40,443 nt of DNA from JBBIWA01 sp037439425 (GCA_037439425.1 JBBIWA010000049.1:1-40443), one strand, 5' to 3'; positions 26,254 through 34,665 are shown, counted from the stretch's first letter. The notes: generated by a model not told the origin, from the sequence alone. Numbers and translations: made by a program.

Positions 26254-26628
26254 TCAGAACCCAGTCTCCTGCACGCGAATCTCGAAGGGCCAGTAGTAGG
26301 TATAGTAAGGGAGTCTGATGAGCTTAGTGTAGGTGATCCGCGCGCTCACGCGCTTGCCATTGCGCGCCAGCTCGATCTTGGTATCATCGGGAAGCTGATA
26401 TTGAATGGCTTTTTCTACCAGCCGGATGCGCACCTCTCCCTCACGCATATTCTGCAGCGCCGCCTGAGTGATGATCTGTCTGGCGGCATCCTCCATCTGC
26501 AAGTTGTAAGCATAAGCCGGTATGAATTGCATGGCTGCGTAAATAATTAAAGCTAGCACGGCGAGCGTGAGCAGGAATTTAAGGCGGCCTTCACCGCGCT
26601 CGGTATTTCGGTAGTTTCGGGAAGACAT
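26254..26628 (-). CDS. Small single-pass membrane protein (DUF4845-like)
   Basis: A 124-residue protein with a charged N-terminus (residues 1-15), one membrane segment (LKFLLTLAVLALIIYAAMQFI, 16-36) and a helical then beta-rich outer domain. This layout and the phrase AYNLQMEDAARQI recall DUF4845 and related pilin-like small proteins; I see no prepilin cleavage site. ATG 26628 follows GGAAG and begins 4 bases after the aroB stop, so it is translated with aroB. There is no known functional reason for that pairing. Confidence 0.72.
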   Translation of the reverse strand: MSSRNYRNTERGEGRLKFLLTLAVLALIIYAAMQFIPAYAYNLQMEDAARQIITQAALQNMREGEVRIRLVEKAIQYQLPDDTKIELARNGKRVSARITYTKLIRLPYYTYYWPFEIRVQETGF

Positions 26629-26632
26629 AACT

Positions 26633-27757
26633 TCACTTCCTTCTCTCAGCCGGGGCCAGAATTGCGCGCACCGCCGCAGCGATCACTGCCGGGGCAATGT
26701 CATTGCGTATCGTCACGGCGCCGATCTCTGTCGGCAAGATAAAGGACAGTTTACCTTGCGCGACTTTCTTATCATGGACCATCGCGGTGAGGATGTCCTG
26801 GGGCAGCAGGTCGCTGATGCTGGGCAAGCGACCAAGTGAATCAATGCCGAGTCGGAGCGCCCGGCTTTCAGCGGGCGCAATTATACCAAGTTTTTCCGCG
26901 ATCACGGAAGCAGATTTCATGCCGTAGCCGACCGCTTCGCCGTGCTTCAAGCGGCGATAAGCTGTGACGGCTTCGAGCGCGTGCCCGACCGTGTGGCCGA
27001 AGTTGAGAATGCGGCGCAAGCCAGCTTCGCGCTCGTCGGCAGCCACTACTTCCGCTTTGATCTCGCAGCAGCGCGCAATAAGGCGAGCCAGGAGAGCTTC
27101 GTCAAAGGCGGCAATCTGCCGGTGCTCCTCGCAAATCAATTCAAACAGTGCCCGGTCGCGAATGGCCCCATACTTGAGCGCCTCGTACAGTCCGGCGCGC
27201 AGCTCGCGTGGCGGCAGCGAGCGCAGCACCTGCGGATCAATCACCACTGCGCGCGGCTGATGAAACGCGCCGATCAAATTTTTACCCAGCGGATGATTGA
27301 TGGCAGTCTTCCCACCCACAGAACTGTCTATCTGCGCCAGCAGCGTCGTCGGAATCTGCACCAGCTTCACGCCGCGCAAGAAGGTAGCCGCAACGAAGCC
27401 CGCCAGGTCACCAACCACGCCGCCGCCCAACGCGGTGATCCCGTCGCTGCGCTCGAAGCGATGCGCGATCAAAAACGACCAGACGCGTTCGGCTGTGCGC
27501 AGCGATTTGGCGCGCTCGCTATCACCGATCAGGTGCGTCAGCGTGGAAAAACCAGCCTGCCGCAGGCTGCGCTCAATCACTTTGCCGTATAGACCGTGCA
27601 CGCGCGCATTGGAAATGATCGCCAGGCGACGCGACTCCTCACCGAGCGCTGCGCGCGCGATTTCGCCAACCGTAGCAAGCGCGCCAGCAGCGATCGTAAT
27701 CTCGTAGCTGCGCTCGCCGAGCTGGACACGAACGGTGTGGGAGTGTGATAGGATCAC
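26633..27757 (-). CDS. aroB: 3-dehydroquinate synthase
   Basis: Second enzyme of the shikimate pathway: converts DAHP to 3-dehydroquinate with NAD+ and a divalent metal, in the cytoplasm. The 374 residues match the family. The NAD-binding segment is GGGVVGDLAGF (111-121), followed by IPTTLLAQIDSSVGGKTAIN and the substrate loop GKNLIGAFHQP. Metal ligands are E192 (GLYEALKYG), H255 (NFGHTVGHALE) and H272 (KHGEAVGYG). The start is GTG 27757; no ATG lies nearby in frame and its ribosome-binding site is weak. Other shikimate genes are absent from the window, so it is dispersed here. A repeat copy lies just upstream. Confidence 0.95.
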   Translation of the reverse strand: MILSHSHTVRVQLGERSYEITIAAGALATVGEIARAALGEESRRLAIISNARVHGLYGKVIERSLRQAGFSTLTHLIGDSERAKSLRTAERVWSFLIAHRFERSDGITALGGGVVGDLAGFVAATFLRGVKLVQIPTTLLAQIDSSVGGKTAINHPLGKNLIGAFHQPRAVVIDPQVLRSLPPRELRAGLYEALKYGAIRDRALFELICEEHRQIAAFDEALLARLIARCCEIKAEVVAADEREAGLRRILNFGHTVGHALEAVTAYRRLKHGEAVGYGMKSASVIAEKLGIIAPAESRALRLGIDSLGRLPSISDLLPQDILTAMVHDKKVAQGKLSFILPTEIGAVTIRNDIAPAVIAAAVRAILAPAERRK

Positions 27758-27767
27758 GGTCGTAGAG

Positions 27768-27895
27768 AATCAGAGCGGGACGTCGGGAGATATTTGAGAA
27801 CCGAAGAGCGAAGGAGCGCAAGCGTCGGGAGACAAAATCCTTCTCCCGCTCTCCGTTTCTCCTGCTCTCCCGCTCTCCACTGCTCCCGGACGGGG
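27768..27895. repeat. Third copy of the GGGAGAGCG palindromic repeat
   Basis: It fills the gap between aroB and the peptidase gene. GAGCGGGACGTCGGGAG and CGGGAGAC on the left oppose CTTCTCCCGCTCTCC, CTGCTCTCCCGCTCTCC on the right. The right side holds two tandem copies of the CTCCCGCTCTCC core. It probably has the same origin as the copies at 24849 and 26163. Confidence 0.65.
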
Positions 27896-27896
27896 A

Positions 27897-29393
27897 TCAA
27901 TTTTCGCTCTTTAATGGCTGCAAAAGCTCTGAGGCTAGCCAGTCAAAGGAGAGTTCGCCTAGCCCCAGCAGTCGTGCTAGCTCCTCAGCCTGATAGCGAT
28001 GGCCTGTGTTCCAGCTATCAATCAGCAGCTCGCCTGCTTTGCGCGAGGTCCACCAGCGGCTGCCATATTTCGATTTCAAATAATCGCGCAACTGCTGCTC
28101 AAGGGCCCAGGCGCGTAGATAGTTGGCCGCATAGAAGCCATCGTCGAGGTCCGCTAAGTGCTCAGTCTCGTCATAGCGCACGCGGAGCGCGTCACTGAGC
28201 AGCTCCGCATAACGCTTACTGGCCGTGCCAGCCAGTTTGCCCGCGTAGAGCTGGACCTCATAGATCAATTTAGCGGCATAGCGGCGCACCATCATCAGCT
28301 TATGCACGGCCAACCGCTTCAGAAAACTGCCACTCTCAGAGAAGTGAAGCATCTCGGCAAGCCATGGCGCCTCGAGCAACAGATAGTTGAAGAGAAAAGC
28401 GTAGCTCTCGGTGACTGCATAGTCACCTGCGAACTGAAACTCCGGAGATAGATGGCGCGAAGTCCAGGCGAAATGCTGCGCGTGGCCGGCTTCGTGGAAA
28501 AAGGCTTGATAGTCCAACTGTCCCCCGACGGGATTGATCACCAGCTTGATTTCATCAGGGATGCGGATCGGGATGCAGAAAGCGCGCGAGTCTTTCTGTG
28601 GGCGCGGCTCATCATCAATCTCGATCTGCTCCTGCTTGTCAGTTTTGATTCCGAGTCCGGCCAATGTTTCGCGGTAGATTCCCCGCAGCCATTCCCGGGG
28701 GAAGAATTGATCAAACTGCGTCAGGCGCCGCAGGTAGGGGAGGTCAGCCTGAGTGGCTTGCTCAAGCGAGACCTGAGCGTCTTGTGCCAGCAACTGGGCT
28801 AGTGCGCTCACATATTGGCTTTCCGTGTGCGCCAAGAGGCTGGATGAGCGGGCGGCAAGCTCTTCGTAATCGAGGCCGTGCAACTTGCGATAGGCGGCTA
28901 GGTAGTTTTCGTAACCCAACTCGCGCGCTGCCTCTTGCAGCCGGACAAGCCGTTCGGCTCGCAGGTCCTGAATGGCTTTGATCACCTCCGCACGACGAGC
29001 ATAAAGCTCGCGGCGGCGCGCCGGTGAAGCTTCGTTGGCAAGAGCAATGGCTGACTGATGGAAACCAATCTCCTGCCCATCCCATCTGAGGGTGGCTTGG
29101 GCTTCATAAGTGCTGATCTCTTGCGAGAGCTCGCGGACACGGGATTGGAGGAAGCCACGGCTTGCGAAGGCGATCAGTAACTGAATAGCCGACCTTTCTG
29201 TTTCACGGTAGGGTGCTGTGGCTTCCAGGGCAGCGTGCAACTCAGCCACCTTGCTGCGTGCAAACAGATCGCTGTAATCACTGAGAATGCGCGCCTTCTC
29301 AAACTGCGTTTTATGTCCAGCGCGAAAAAGATACTCTTCGCGCCCCAATTCGGTGTGGAAATCGCTGAAGCGTTGACGATACTCGGTCAGCAC
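27897..29393 (-). CDS. M3-family-like zinc metallopeptidase
   Basis: A zinc-dependent peptidase related to the M3 (thimet oligopeptidase/PepF) and M2 group. HEAGH (300-304 counted from GTG 29393) supplies two zinc ligands and the catalytic glutamate; the third ligand is probably the glutamate in VTESYAFLF, 25 residues after the second histidine, as in gluzincins. The rest is mostly helical. It would cleave peptides in the cytoplasm; no signal peptide is seen. I prefer GTG 29393 (AAGGAA eight or so bases before it; 498 residues). ATG 29486 gives 529 residues but has no ribosome-binding site and adds a Pro/Gly-rich piece unlike the family; the nearby promoter is compatible with both. Confidence 0.85.
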   Translation of the reverse strand: MLTEYRQRFSDFHTELGREEYLFRAGHKTQFEKARILSDYSDLFARSKVAELHAALEATAPYRETERSAIQLLIAFASRGFLQSRVRELSQEISTYEAQATLRWDGQEIGFHQSAIALANEASPARRRELYARRAEVIKAIQDLRAERLVRLQEAARELGYENYLAAYRKLHGLDYEELAARSSSLLAHTESQYVSALAQLLAQDAQVSLEQATQADLPYLRRLTQFDQFFPREWLRGIYRETLAGLGIKTDKQEQIEIDDEPRPQKDSRAFCIPIRIPDEIKLVINPVGGQLDYQAFFHEAGHAQHFAWTSRHLSPEFQFAGDYAVTESYAFLFNYLLLEAPWLAEMLHFSESGSFLKRLAVHKLMMVRRYAAKLIYEVQLYAGKLAGTASKRYAELLSDALRVRYDETEHLADLDDGFYAANYLRAWALEQQLRDYLKSKYGSRWWTSRKAGELLIDSWNTGHRYQAEELARLLGLGELSFDWLASELLQPLKSEN

Positions 29394-29527
29394 ACTCTGT
29401 TCTTCCTTTCCGGAAGGGCCGCTGAGGCTTTGCGGCGGCAGGCGATTGCCCGCCGGAGCTCTTAAGCCAGGCTTACCGGAGACCATCCGCGAATGAAACA
29501 GATAAGGCGGACGGGAGCAGAAGTGGA

Positions 29528-29556
29528 ACGATACTGAAGGCTGTGCGGGGTGTCAA
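29528..29556 (-). promoter_or_regulatory. Probable sigma-70 promoter of the peptidase gene
   Basis: On the minus strand, TTGACA (29551-29556) is a perfect -35 box, followed after 17 bases by TATCGT (29528-29533), which matches four of six -10 positions. Transcription would start near 29521, giving a 5' leader of about 34 bases to ATG 29486 or about 127 bases to GTG 29393. Confidence 0.6.
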
Positions 29557-29695
29557 GCTGGCGCACAGCAGATGGCACGGAAGGCGCAAATTACCGACCC
29601 CGGCAGCGCATCCCCTACTGCAGTCGTTACGCGGGTCAGAAATTCGCGCTCCCGTACCATCTGCTGCCCCGTCAGCTCATGTGGCTGCGGAGATG

Positions 29696-29736
29696 GAAAA
29701 TAAAAGGCGCTGCAGTCGTGGGATCCCTGCAGCGCC
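29696..29736 (-). terminator. Intrinsic terminator-like hairpin, leftward
   Basis: GGCGCTGCAG at 29706-29715 and CTGCAGCGCC at 29727-29736 form a perfect 10-bp stem with an 11-base loop. Read leftward the stem is followed by TTTTATTTT, the form of a Rho-independent terminator. No convincing leftward gene lies upstream of it (29740-30400), so the transcript it would end is unknown. Confidence 0.55.
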
Positions 29737-29739
29737 TGA

Positions 29740-30401
29740 TATAAGTGGTTACCGTCCTCACCCCAGTAACCACCTGACACCAAAAGTGGAACTAACCACC
29801 TGGTATCTCTTTGCCCCACCTAAGGCCAGAGCAAGCAGGATGCCATAGCCGCTCACCCTGCAGCCAGATGATTAACCGCCGATAAAAGCCGACTTTGCGT
29901 AAGTTGTTTCCACTGCCTTTCGGGGCAGGGTAGGGGCTATTGAGTAATAATTACTTTGTTGGCCGGAGCTCACTATGAAAATATTTCCGCTGCCAGCAGG
30001 AAGAGCGACTGGCAGGCAAGGGCGAGCCTGGGAAGTAAGTTTGATCACAGGGCGCTTGCCGCATCGCCTCAAGACCTGATATTGTTGGAGCATCTGGGCT
30101 CGACTTGATCCATCGGGAAAGCAGCGAATCTCTGATGGAGCAAATACTTGAAAACCAAAGGATGAATCTCCGAATCTCGCTACCAGGGAGTGAGGTTTGA
30201 AAAACTGGGCGAACACTTAACTGTAGTCCTCAGGTAACTCTTTTCTTGTTGGTTACAGTCCAAGCCCTTTCGTTCGAGTGGACAAAGTCGAGCTCGAGTC
30301 TGAGCCCGCTAGAGAAGATCAGTGAGGACCAGCTTCCCGGCAGGGCCACAGCTTAGCTCGTGCACAAATCTCCGTGGTCGCTTAACTTCTGGATGAGAAT
30401 T
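29740..30401. other. Gap with no confident gene; one more hairpin
   Basis: GTGGTTAC (29745-29752) and GTAACCAC (29766-29773) form a hairpin, and ACCACCTG is repeated about 24 bases later. A leftward frame of 114 codons (29872-30216) was considered as a gene or pilin-like relic because it contains FGFQVFAPSEIRCFPDGSS, but it has no ribosome-binding site and no clear domain, so I do not call it. A non-coding RNA ending at the 29696-29736 terminator is possible. Confidence 0.4.
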
Positions 30402-30974
30402 ATGAAATTGCAATCGGGTTTGTTGGTAGTTGCCCTGGTCTGGCTGCTGGGCAGTTCGGCTCAGTCTTGGGCGCAAATTCAATTTGATCGGCCCAAGACG
30501 GAGCCGCCGCTGGAGAATCCCTACACGATTGCCGCCCAGCGCAGCGAAATTCTGAAGACAGTTCGCGAGGTGTTGAAAACTTGTTCCATTCCACTCGATG
30601 AGCAATTGAGCCGGGAGGCGGAAGGCAAGCTGGTCACTAAATATGTGGTTTTCACCAAAGGCGTGACTGCCCAGACGGACTTGCAATATTACTCAAATCT
30701 ACCGGCAGGCGAGGTGCGCAATTGGACACAAGGGCGCTTCGCTTTGGAGATCACAGCATTGCCGCTGGATGAGAAGCGTTCGCAGCTTCAGGTGATAGCC
30801 AGGATTCAGGGGCGGATAGTTGATTTCTCCACAGGAGGAAAGTGGGTTGATACCCCTTCAAACGGCAGGCTCGAAGATGAGATTCTGCGTGGCCTGGCCG
30901 GCAAGATTCTCGGTCTGGACTTAGGTCTTAAAAAAGGCAGCAATCTGCGCCGGATACTGACCTGCGAATATTGA
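30402..30974 (+). CDS. Small exported protein of unknown function
   Basis: A 190-residue protein, not recognised. The signal peptide covers about 1-24 (LLVVALVWLLGSSAQSWAQ). The mature part has a helical stretch (NPYTIAAQRSEILKTVREVL) followed by a beta-rich region with VVFTKGVTAQTDLQYY and FALEITALPLDEKRSQLQV, and ends in a helix (EDEILRGLAGKILGL) and a basic tail. That pattern, an N-terminal helix then a twisted sheet, resembles small periplasmic lipoprotein-like domains, but there is no lipobox. I chose ATG 30402, preceded by GGATGAG; ATG 30393 is an alternative three codons upstream. It is a single gene between repeat-rich gaps. Confidence 0.75.
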   Translation: MKLQSGLLVVALVWLLGSSAQSWAQIQFDRPKTEPPLENPYTIAAQRSEILKTVREVLKTCSIPLDEQLSREAEGKLVTKYVVFTKGVTAQTDLQYYSNLPAGEVRNWTQGRFALEITALPLDEKRSQLQVIARIQGRIVDFSTGGKWVDTPSNGRLEDEILRGLAGKILGLDLGLKKGSNLRRILTCEY

Positions 30975-31663
30975 ATCGACCGGGGGCGTGGGGAGGGCGC
31001 AGGCTGTTGCTGCCTTCAGGTTGTGTGGTGGCGGCAAAGGCCACACCTTTGGTGCACGATTGTGCTGGAAGAGGAAGGGGCGGCAGTAGTCCCCTGAAAG
31101 GGCAACCACACCCCTGGCCCAAGGCAGAGGCCATTAGTTTCTCCACAAGTAGCTGCACGCATCCAAACCCGCCCTTTTGCGGACTTGTAAAGAGACCGTG
31201 AGCCTTGGGGTGGTCTTCCCTCGTGACCCCAGCCGAATTGGCCCTCGGGATCGAGCCCTACAATAGCGACGTGTCCCGCCAGCAATTCCCGCTTAGCCGG
31301 ATACGGCTGTAAATAGTTGAATGAGACAAAAGAGTTTCTGCGCTTGAACCTCTGAGAGGTTCTGATACGCAGATGCGAGAGAGCTTCGATGTGGTGTCGA
31401 CCGAGTCGTTGCAGCAGGTCACAGCCTGAGGTCTTAGAGCGGACGACGGAGAGTCGGATGGAGTGTGCAGTGTGTGACTTCCAGAGCCTTTTGAGCTGGC
31501 GCGCGAATTTGATGGACGGCGGAGAGTCGGATGGAGTATGCGGTTTGTGACCGAGTGGTGAGAAGTATTACCTGGTCGCTTTCGACTTCAAGCGAATATA
31601 TTCATTCGAGGAAGATCAACTCTGCTGGAAGTTCGAGGCGCGAAGGTAGAGATGGCGAGACGC
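30975..31663. repeat. Non-coding stretch with short repeats
   Basis: No gene is supported. CCCTACAAT with GACGTG lies near 31256. GCCGGATACGGC at about 31294-31309 is a short hairpin. Near 31441-31478 and 31514-31552 a unit beginning GGACGACGGAGAGTCGGATG is repeated at a 73-base spacing with few differences. The segment looks like decayed intergenic or mobile DNA. Confidence 0.45.
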
Positions 31664-31875
31664 ATTGGAGTCCCATGATCTCCGCTACCAAACAGACCGC
31701 AGCAGTGTGAAGATGCCACGGCCTTGCGCCGTGGAGTTTCACGATCCTTGCTACCAAATTCGCAATTCGCAATTCGCAATCAGAAATTCAAGGTGGAGTC
31801 TCACGATCCTTGCTACCAAATTCGCAATCCGCAATCCGAAATTCAAAGAGGAGTCTCACGATCCTGGCTACTGTA
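31664..31875. repeat. Tandem array of about 60-base repeats
   Basis: Four copies start with GGAGT(C/T)(C/T)CA(C/T)GATC near 31670, 31733, 31795 and 31851, each followed by GCTACC and, in the middle two, by short tandem ATTCGCAATCCGCAATCC-type runs. The second copy carries a hairpin with arms CCACGGC and GCCGTGG at 31716-31734. The same hairpin family occurs in inverted orientation just downstream. Confidence 0.65.
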
Positions 31876-31913
31876 AGCGCGAATTGAGAGCGTTTAGGAA
31901 AAAACGTCGATGT

Positions 31914-32058
31914 TAGCCATAAACGTGAAACTCCACGGCACAAGGGCCGTGGCATCTCAAAATAATCCCGCTCGTGTGTGTAGCCAGAAACGTGAAGCTC
32001 TACAGCGCAAGGCCGTGGCCTCTCATTAGCCACAAACGTGAATCTCCACGGCGTAAGG
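31914..32058 (+). repeat. Three copies of a TAGCC...AACGTGAA palindromic repeat
   Basis: Units start at 31914, 31981 and 32027 with TAGCCANAAACGTGAA, followed by CTCCACGGC, a short loop and GCCGTGGC; the third is truncated. The unit is the reverse complement of the hairpin at 31712-31755, and a relative lies at 39693-39790, so this family is dispersed. Confidence 0.7.
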
Positions 32059-32094
32059 TGATCTATCACAACTCGTATGTGACCGCACTTTGAA

Positions 32095-32432
32095 GTGATC
32101 CTAGAGAATGCGGCTCAGATCATCAGGCCTTCACGCTCTCGAATCGAGAAGCGTTCAGTCAACCTACACAAGAAGGACGGCTACGAATTAGAACACAATT
32201 ATGGACACGGCCAGCAAACACTCTCGATGGTCTTTTACCTGCTCTCGGTGGGCCGGCGTTTTTGGCGCATAAAGTGTTGGAGTTCGGCGATCGACTCTAC
32301 CAGAAGTCTCTTGAAGGCCAATCGCGGCGCTCCTTGTGGACGATCTTGCGAGTTGGTTTTCCCAAGGTCTTGGTGGAGAGTTGGGAAGAATTGTTACTGT
32401 GGCATTTGAGCGAAGCCCCCAATAGTTCTTAA
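32095..32432 (+). pseudogene. Transposase relic, C-terminal part, frameshifted
   Basis: The frame from 32095 reads KKDGYELEHNYGHGQQTLSM and VFYLL, typical of the C-terminal part of DDE transposases of the ISNCY/IS4-like type. Near 32245-32256 the reading frame shifts by one base, and the other frame continues smoothly with AFLAHKVLEFGDRLYQKSLE, RRSLWTILRVGFPKVLVES and WEELLLWHLSEAP to TAA 32430-32432. The N-terminal two thirds and the catalytic acids are missing, so this is an inactive fragment. The tandem and palindromic repeats upstream may be scars of the same element. Confidence 0.65.
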
Positions 32433-32684
32433 TCAGGTAACGCTCAGGCCGGAACGAGAGAGAAAGATTGTGAGGAAGCGGCCCAAGTTTCAATCAGCAG
32501 TACCGGAACCCATCAAGGGCAAACAAGCAGATCGAATGTAGGCAGCGTTGTTGGTGCTGAGGCTGCCATCCAGAATATTTCAGGATTAGTGCGCCATCTG
32601 AGTGAATCCGCAGCATCCGCGGCGTCACGTCCAAGGCTTGTGTTTCGCGCTTGAGCGGGAATTGCTGGTGCCCCGCAGCCGAAG

Positions 32685-32712
32685 TTGACAAACTCCTGGT
32701 CAGAACTATAAT
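32685..32712 (+). promoter_or_regulatory. Consensus sigma-70 promoter of the yceD-rpmF-plsX-fab operon
   Basis: TTGACA (32685-32690) and TATAAT (32707-32712) are both perfect, separated by 16 bases. Transcription should start near 32719, giving a leader of about 19 bases before the yceD start, with the AAGGAGG ribosome-binding site inside it. A strong, apparently unregulated promoter fits a housekeeping lipid and ribosomal operon. Confidence 0.88.
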
Positions 32713-32737
32713 TATCAACTTTCGCCAAGGAGGCTTT

Positions 32738-33259
32738 ATGTTGATCTCATTGGTGAATTTGCCTGAAAGCGGGCTGCGCCTGCAGTATCAGTACAAAGCG
32801 GAGGAGCTGGATTTGACGGGGTATGAGTTCTCGCTCCGCCAGCCGCCTCTGGTGACCGGCCGGATAGTTGCGGAAGGGAGAGGAGTACGCGTGCGCGGGC
32901 AGGTAGTAGCGGAACTGGAAGCTGTTTGTGATCGTTGCCTGCGAGAAGTGAGCATTCCTCTGCAATCTCCCTTTGACCTTTTTTATGCTCCGGAGGATGA
33001 GTTGGCTGGGCAAAGCGGTGAGATCGAGCTGCAGACGCGCGATCTGGACAGCGCGCTTTATGAGAATGATGAGTTGGATCTGGACGGACTGGTGCGTGAG
33101 CAATTGGAGTTGAGCCTCCCACCACGGATCCTCTGCCGCGAAGATTGCCGGGGTCTGTGTCCGCAATGTGGTGCAGAGCTCAATCACGAAACCTGTCAGT
33201 GTCAGGAACCAATTGACCCGCGCTGGCAGGTGCTGGCAGACTTGAGGAACAAAAGTTAA
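32738..33259 (+). CDS. yceD: YceD (DUF177) family protein
   Basis: A 173-residue protein of the DUF177 family, almost always encoded just before rpmF. In E. coli YceD is linked to 23S rRNA processing or stability; its plant relative acts on 23S rRNA too. The sequence has the usual cysteine pairs: CDRCL near 68-72, and CREDCRGLCPQCG (about 131-143) with CQC near the end, which may bind zinc. ATG 32738 follows AAGGAGG and a perfect promoter. It is the first gene of the operon, 80 bases before rpmF. Confidence 0.9.
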   Translation: MLISLVNLPESGLRLQYQYKAEELDLTGYEFSLRQPPLVTGRIVAEGRGVRVRGQVVAELEAVCDRCLREVSIPLQSPFDLFYAPEDELAGQSGEIELQTRDLDSALYENDELDLDGLVREQLELSLPPRILCREDCRGLCPQCGAELNHETCQCQEPIDPRWQVLADLRNKS

Positions 33260-33339
33260 GTTGAAGCCCTTGGGAGCACTTGGCGATCGGTTTTCGGCCA
33301 GGCTGAGTTTGAACTTGTAATTTCAGGGAGAATTTCGTA

Positions 33340-33519
33340 ATGCCTAATCCTAAAAGACGCCACTCTAAATCACGCAGCCGTCGCCGCCGCGCGCATGATA
33401 GTTTGCATCGCGTTGCGACCACGGCCTGTCCAAACTGCCAGAATCCGAGACTGCCTCATCGGGTCTGTCCTAAGTGCGGCTACTACGGCACTCGGCAAGT
33501 AATTGAAGTCAAAGAATGA
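33340..33519 (+). CDS. rpmF: 50S ribosomal protein L32
   Basis: A 59-residue ribosomal protein of the large subunit. It starts MPNPKRRHSKSRSRRRRAH, the basic N-terminus of L32, and carries the zinc-binding pairs CPNC (about 31-34) and CPKC (44-47) followed by GYYGTRQVIEV, so it is the zinc (C+) form. ATG 33340 follows CAGGGAG. Its position between yceD and plsX is the common bacterial arrangement. Confidence 0.96.
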   Translation: MPNPKRRHSKSRSRRRRAHDSLHRVATTACPNCQNPRLPHRVCPKCGYYGTRQVIEVKE

Positions 33520-33524
33520 CCCTG

Positions 33525-33588
33525 TAGGGATGAGGGATGAAGGATGCAGGGTGAAAGTTTATCCCTTATCCCTCCTCCTTCACCCCTA
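33525..33588. repeat. Palindromic GGGATGAAGGATG repeat between rpmF and plsX
   Basis: TAGGGATGAGGGATGAAGG at 33525-33543 faces TTATCCCTCCTCCTTCACC (33567-33585), which forms an imperfect stem of about 25 bp. It fills nearly the whole 86-base gap. Such a stem could moderate read-through into plsX or be a repeat insertion. Confidence 0.6.
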
Positions 33589-33605
33589 CGCAAACAGCCC
33601 CCGTT

Positions 33606-34631
33606 ATGCTCATCAAGATAGCCGTTGATGCGATGGGCAGTGACTATGCCCCGACGAGCGAGGTGGAAGGCGCACTGCAAGCCGCCCGTGACCTGCGGGT
33701 GCGGGTGATTCTGGTGGGACAGGAGGAGCGGATCAAGAAAGAGTTACAGCGCCATTATGAGACCAGCCTCCGTCGTTTGCCCATCGAGATCGTCAATGCC
33801 ACTGAGGTCATTGGGATGCAGGAGCCAGTCGCTTCTGCTGTGCGCCGCAAGCGCGACTCCTCAATCCGGGTAGCTGCCCGCTTGGTGCGCGAAGGCTATG
33901 CTCAAGGAGTAGTCAGCGCTGGCAACACTGGCGCGGTGATGGCGACCTCGAAACTAGTGCTCGGCACATTGCCTTCGGTTGACCGTCCGGCTCTGGCAGC
34001 GGTCGTGCCTACGCTCAAGGGCAGTGGTACGGTCTTGCTGGATGTAGGGGCCAACTCTGAATGCAAGCCGGAGCACCTCAAGCAGTTCGCCATCATGGGT
34101 TCGATCTATTCGCGCAACATCCTGGGCGTCCGCTACCCGCGGGTCGGGCTGATGAGCATCGGTGAGGAAGAGATCAAGGGGACGGACTTGACTAAAGAGA
34201 CGGCGCGTCTGCTCAAGAATGCGCCTATTCATTTTATCGGTAACGTCGAAGGGCGGGACATTTACACCGGCGAAGTGGACGTGATAGTATGTGATGGCTT
34301 CACCGGGAATGTGATTTTGAAGACGAGCGAAGGCTTGATTGAAGCCATTATGGGGCTGCTCAAGACCGAGCTCGGACAAACGATCCTGACGCAACTTGGC
34401 GCCATTCTCTCCCGTACAGCATTCCGCAGTGTAAAAAGGCGGCTTGACTACTCTGAATTTGGTGGCGCCCCTCTACTCGGTACCAAACAGATCTGCGTCA
34501 TCTGCCACGGTCGCTCAAATGCCAAGGCGATCCGCAATGCTATCCGCGTGGCTAAGGAATTTTATGAAGGGAGAGTTAACGAACGAATCGAAAGCGAGCT
34601 AAGCGAACTCGCCAAGTTGGAGGCTAGCTAG
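33606..34631 (+). CDS. plsX: Phosphate acyltransferase PlsX
   Basis: Converts acyl-ACP and phosphate to acyl-phosphate, the first step of phospholipid synthesis by the PlsX/PlsY route; peripheral membrane enzyme. The 341 residues match the family, with IAVDAMGSDYAP at the start, SAGNTGAVMA (about 101-110), LLDVGANSECKPEHL, and GFTGNVILKTSEG. The gene sits in its standard place before fabH. ATG 33606 gives the conserved N-terminus but has no strong ribosome-binding site, and follows the palindromic repeat. It ends 34 bases before the chosen fabH start. Confidence 0.95.
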   Translation: MLIKIAVDAMGSDYAPTSEVEGALQAARDLRVRVILVGQEERIKKELQRHYETSLRRLPIEIVNATEVIGMQEPVASAVRRKRDSSIRVAARLVREGYAQGVVSAGNTGAVMATSKLVLGTLPSVDRPALAAVVPTLKGSGTVLLDVGANSECKPEHLKQFAIMGSIYSRNILGVRYPRVGLMSIGEEEIKGTDLTKETARLLKNAPIHFIGNVEGRDIYTGEVDVIVCDGFTGNVILKTSEGLIEAIMGLLKTELGQTILTQLGAILSRTAFRSVKRRLDYSEFGGAPLLGTKQICVICHGRSNAKAIRNAIRVAKEFYEGRVNERIESELSELAKLEAS

Positions 34632-34665
34632 CCAGATGCCAACCTCTAAAACTGCAGGAGCGCTA

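Noticed and set aside
29872..30216. Leftward 114-codon frame, possibly pilin-like
   Set aside because: No ribosome-binding site, signal or recognisable fold; only a short PDGSS-like phrase recalls GspH-type proteins.
31664..31875. Possible CRISPR array
   Set aside because: Only four units, unequal lengths, and the parts between the conserved cores are similar to each other instead of unique spacers; no cas genes.
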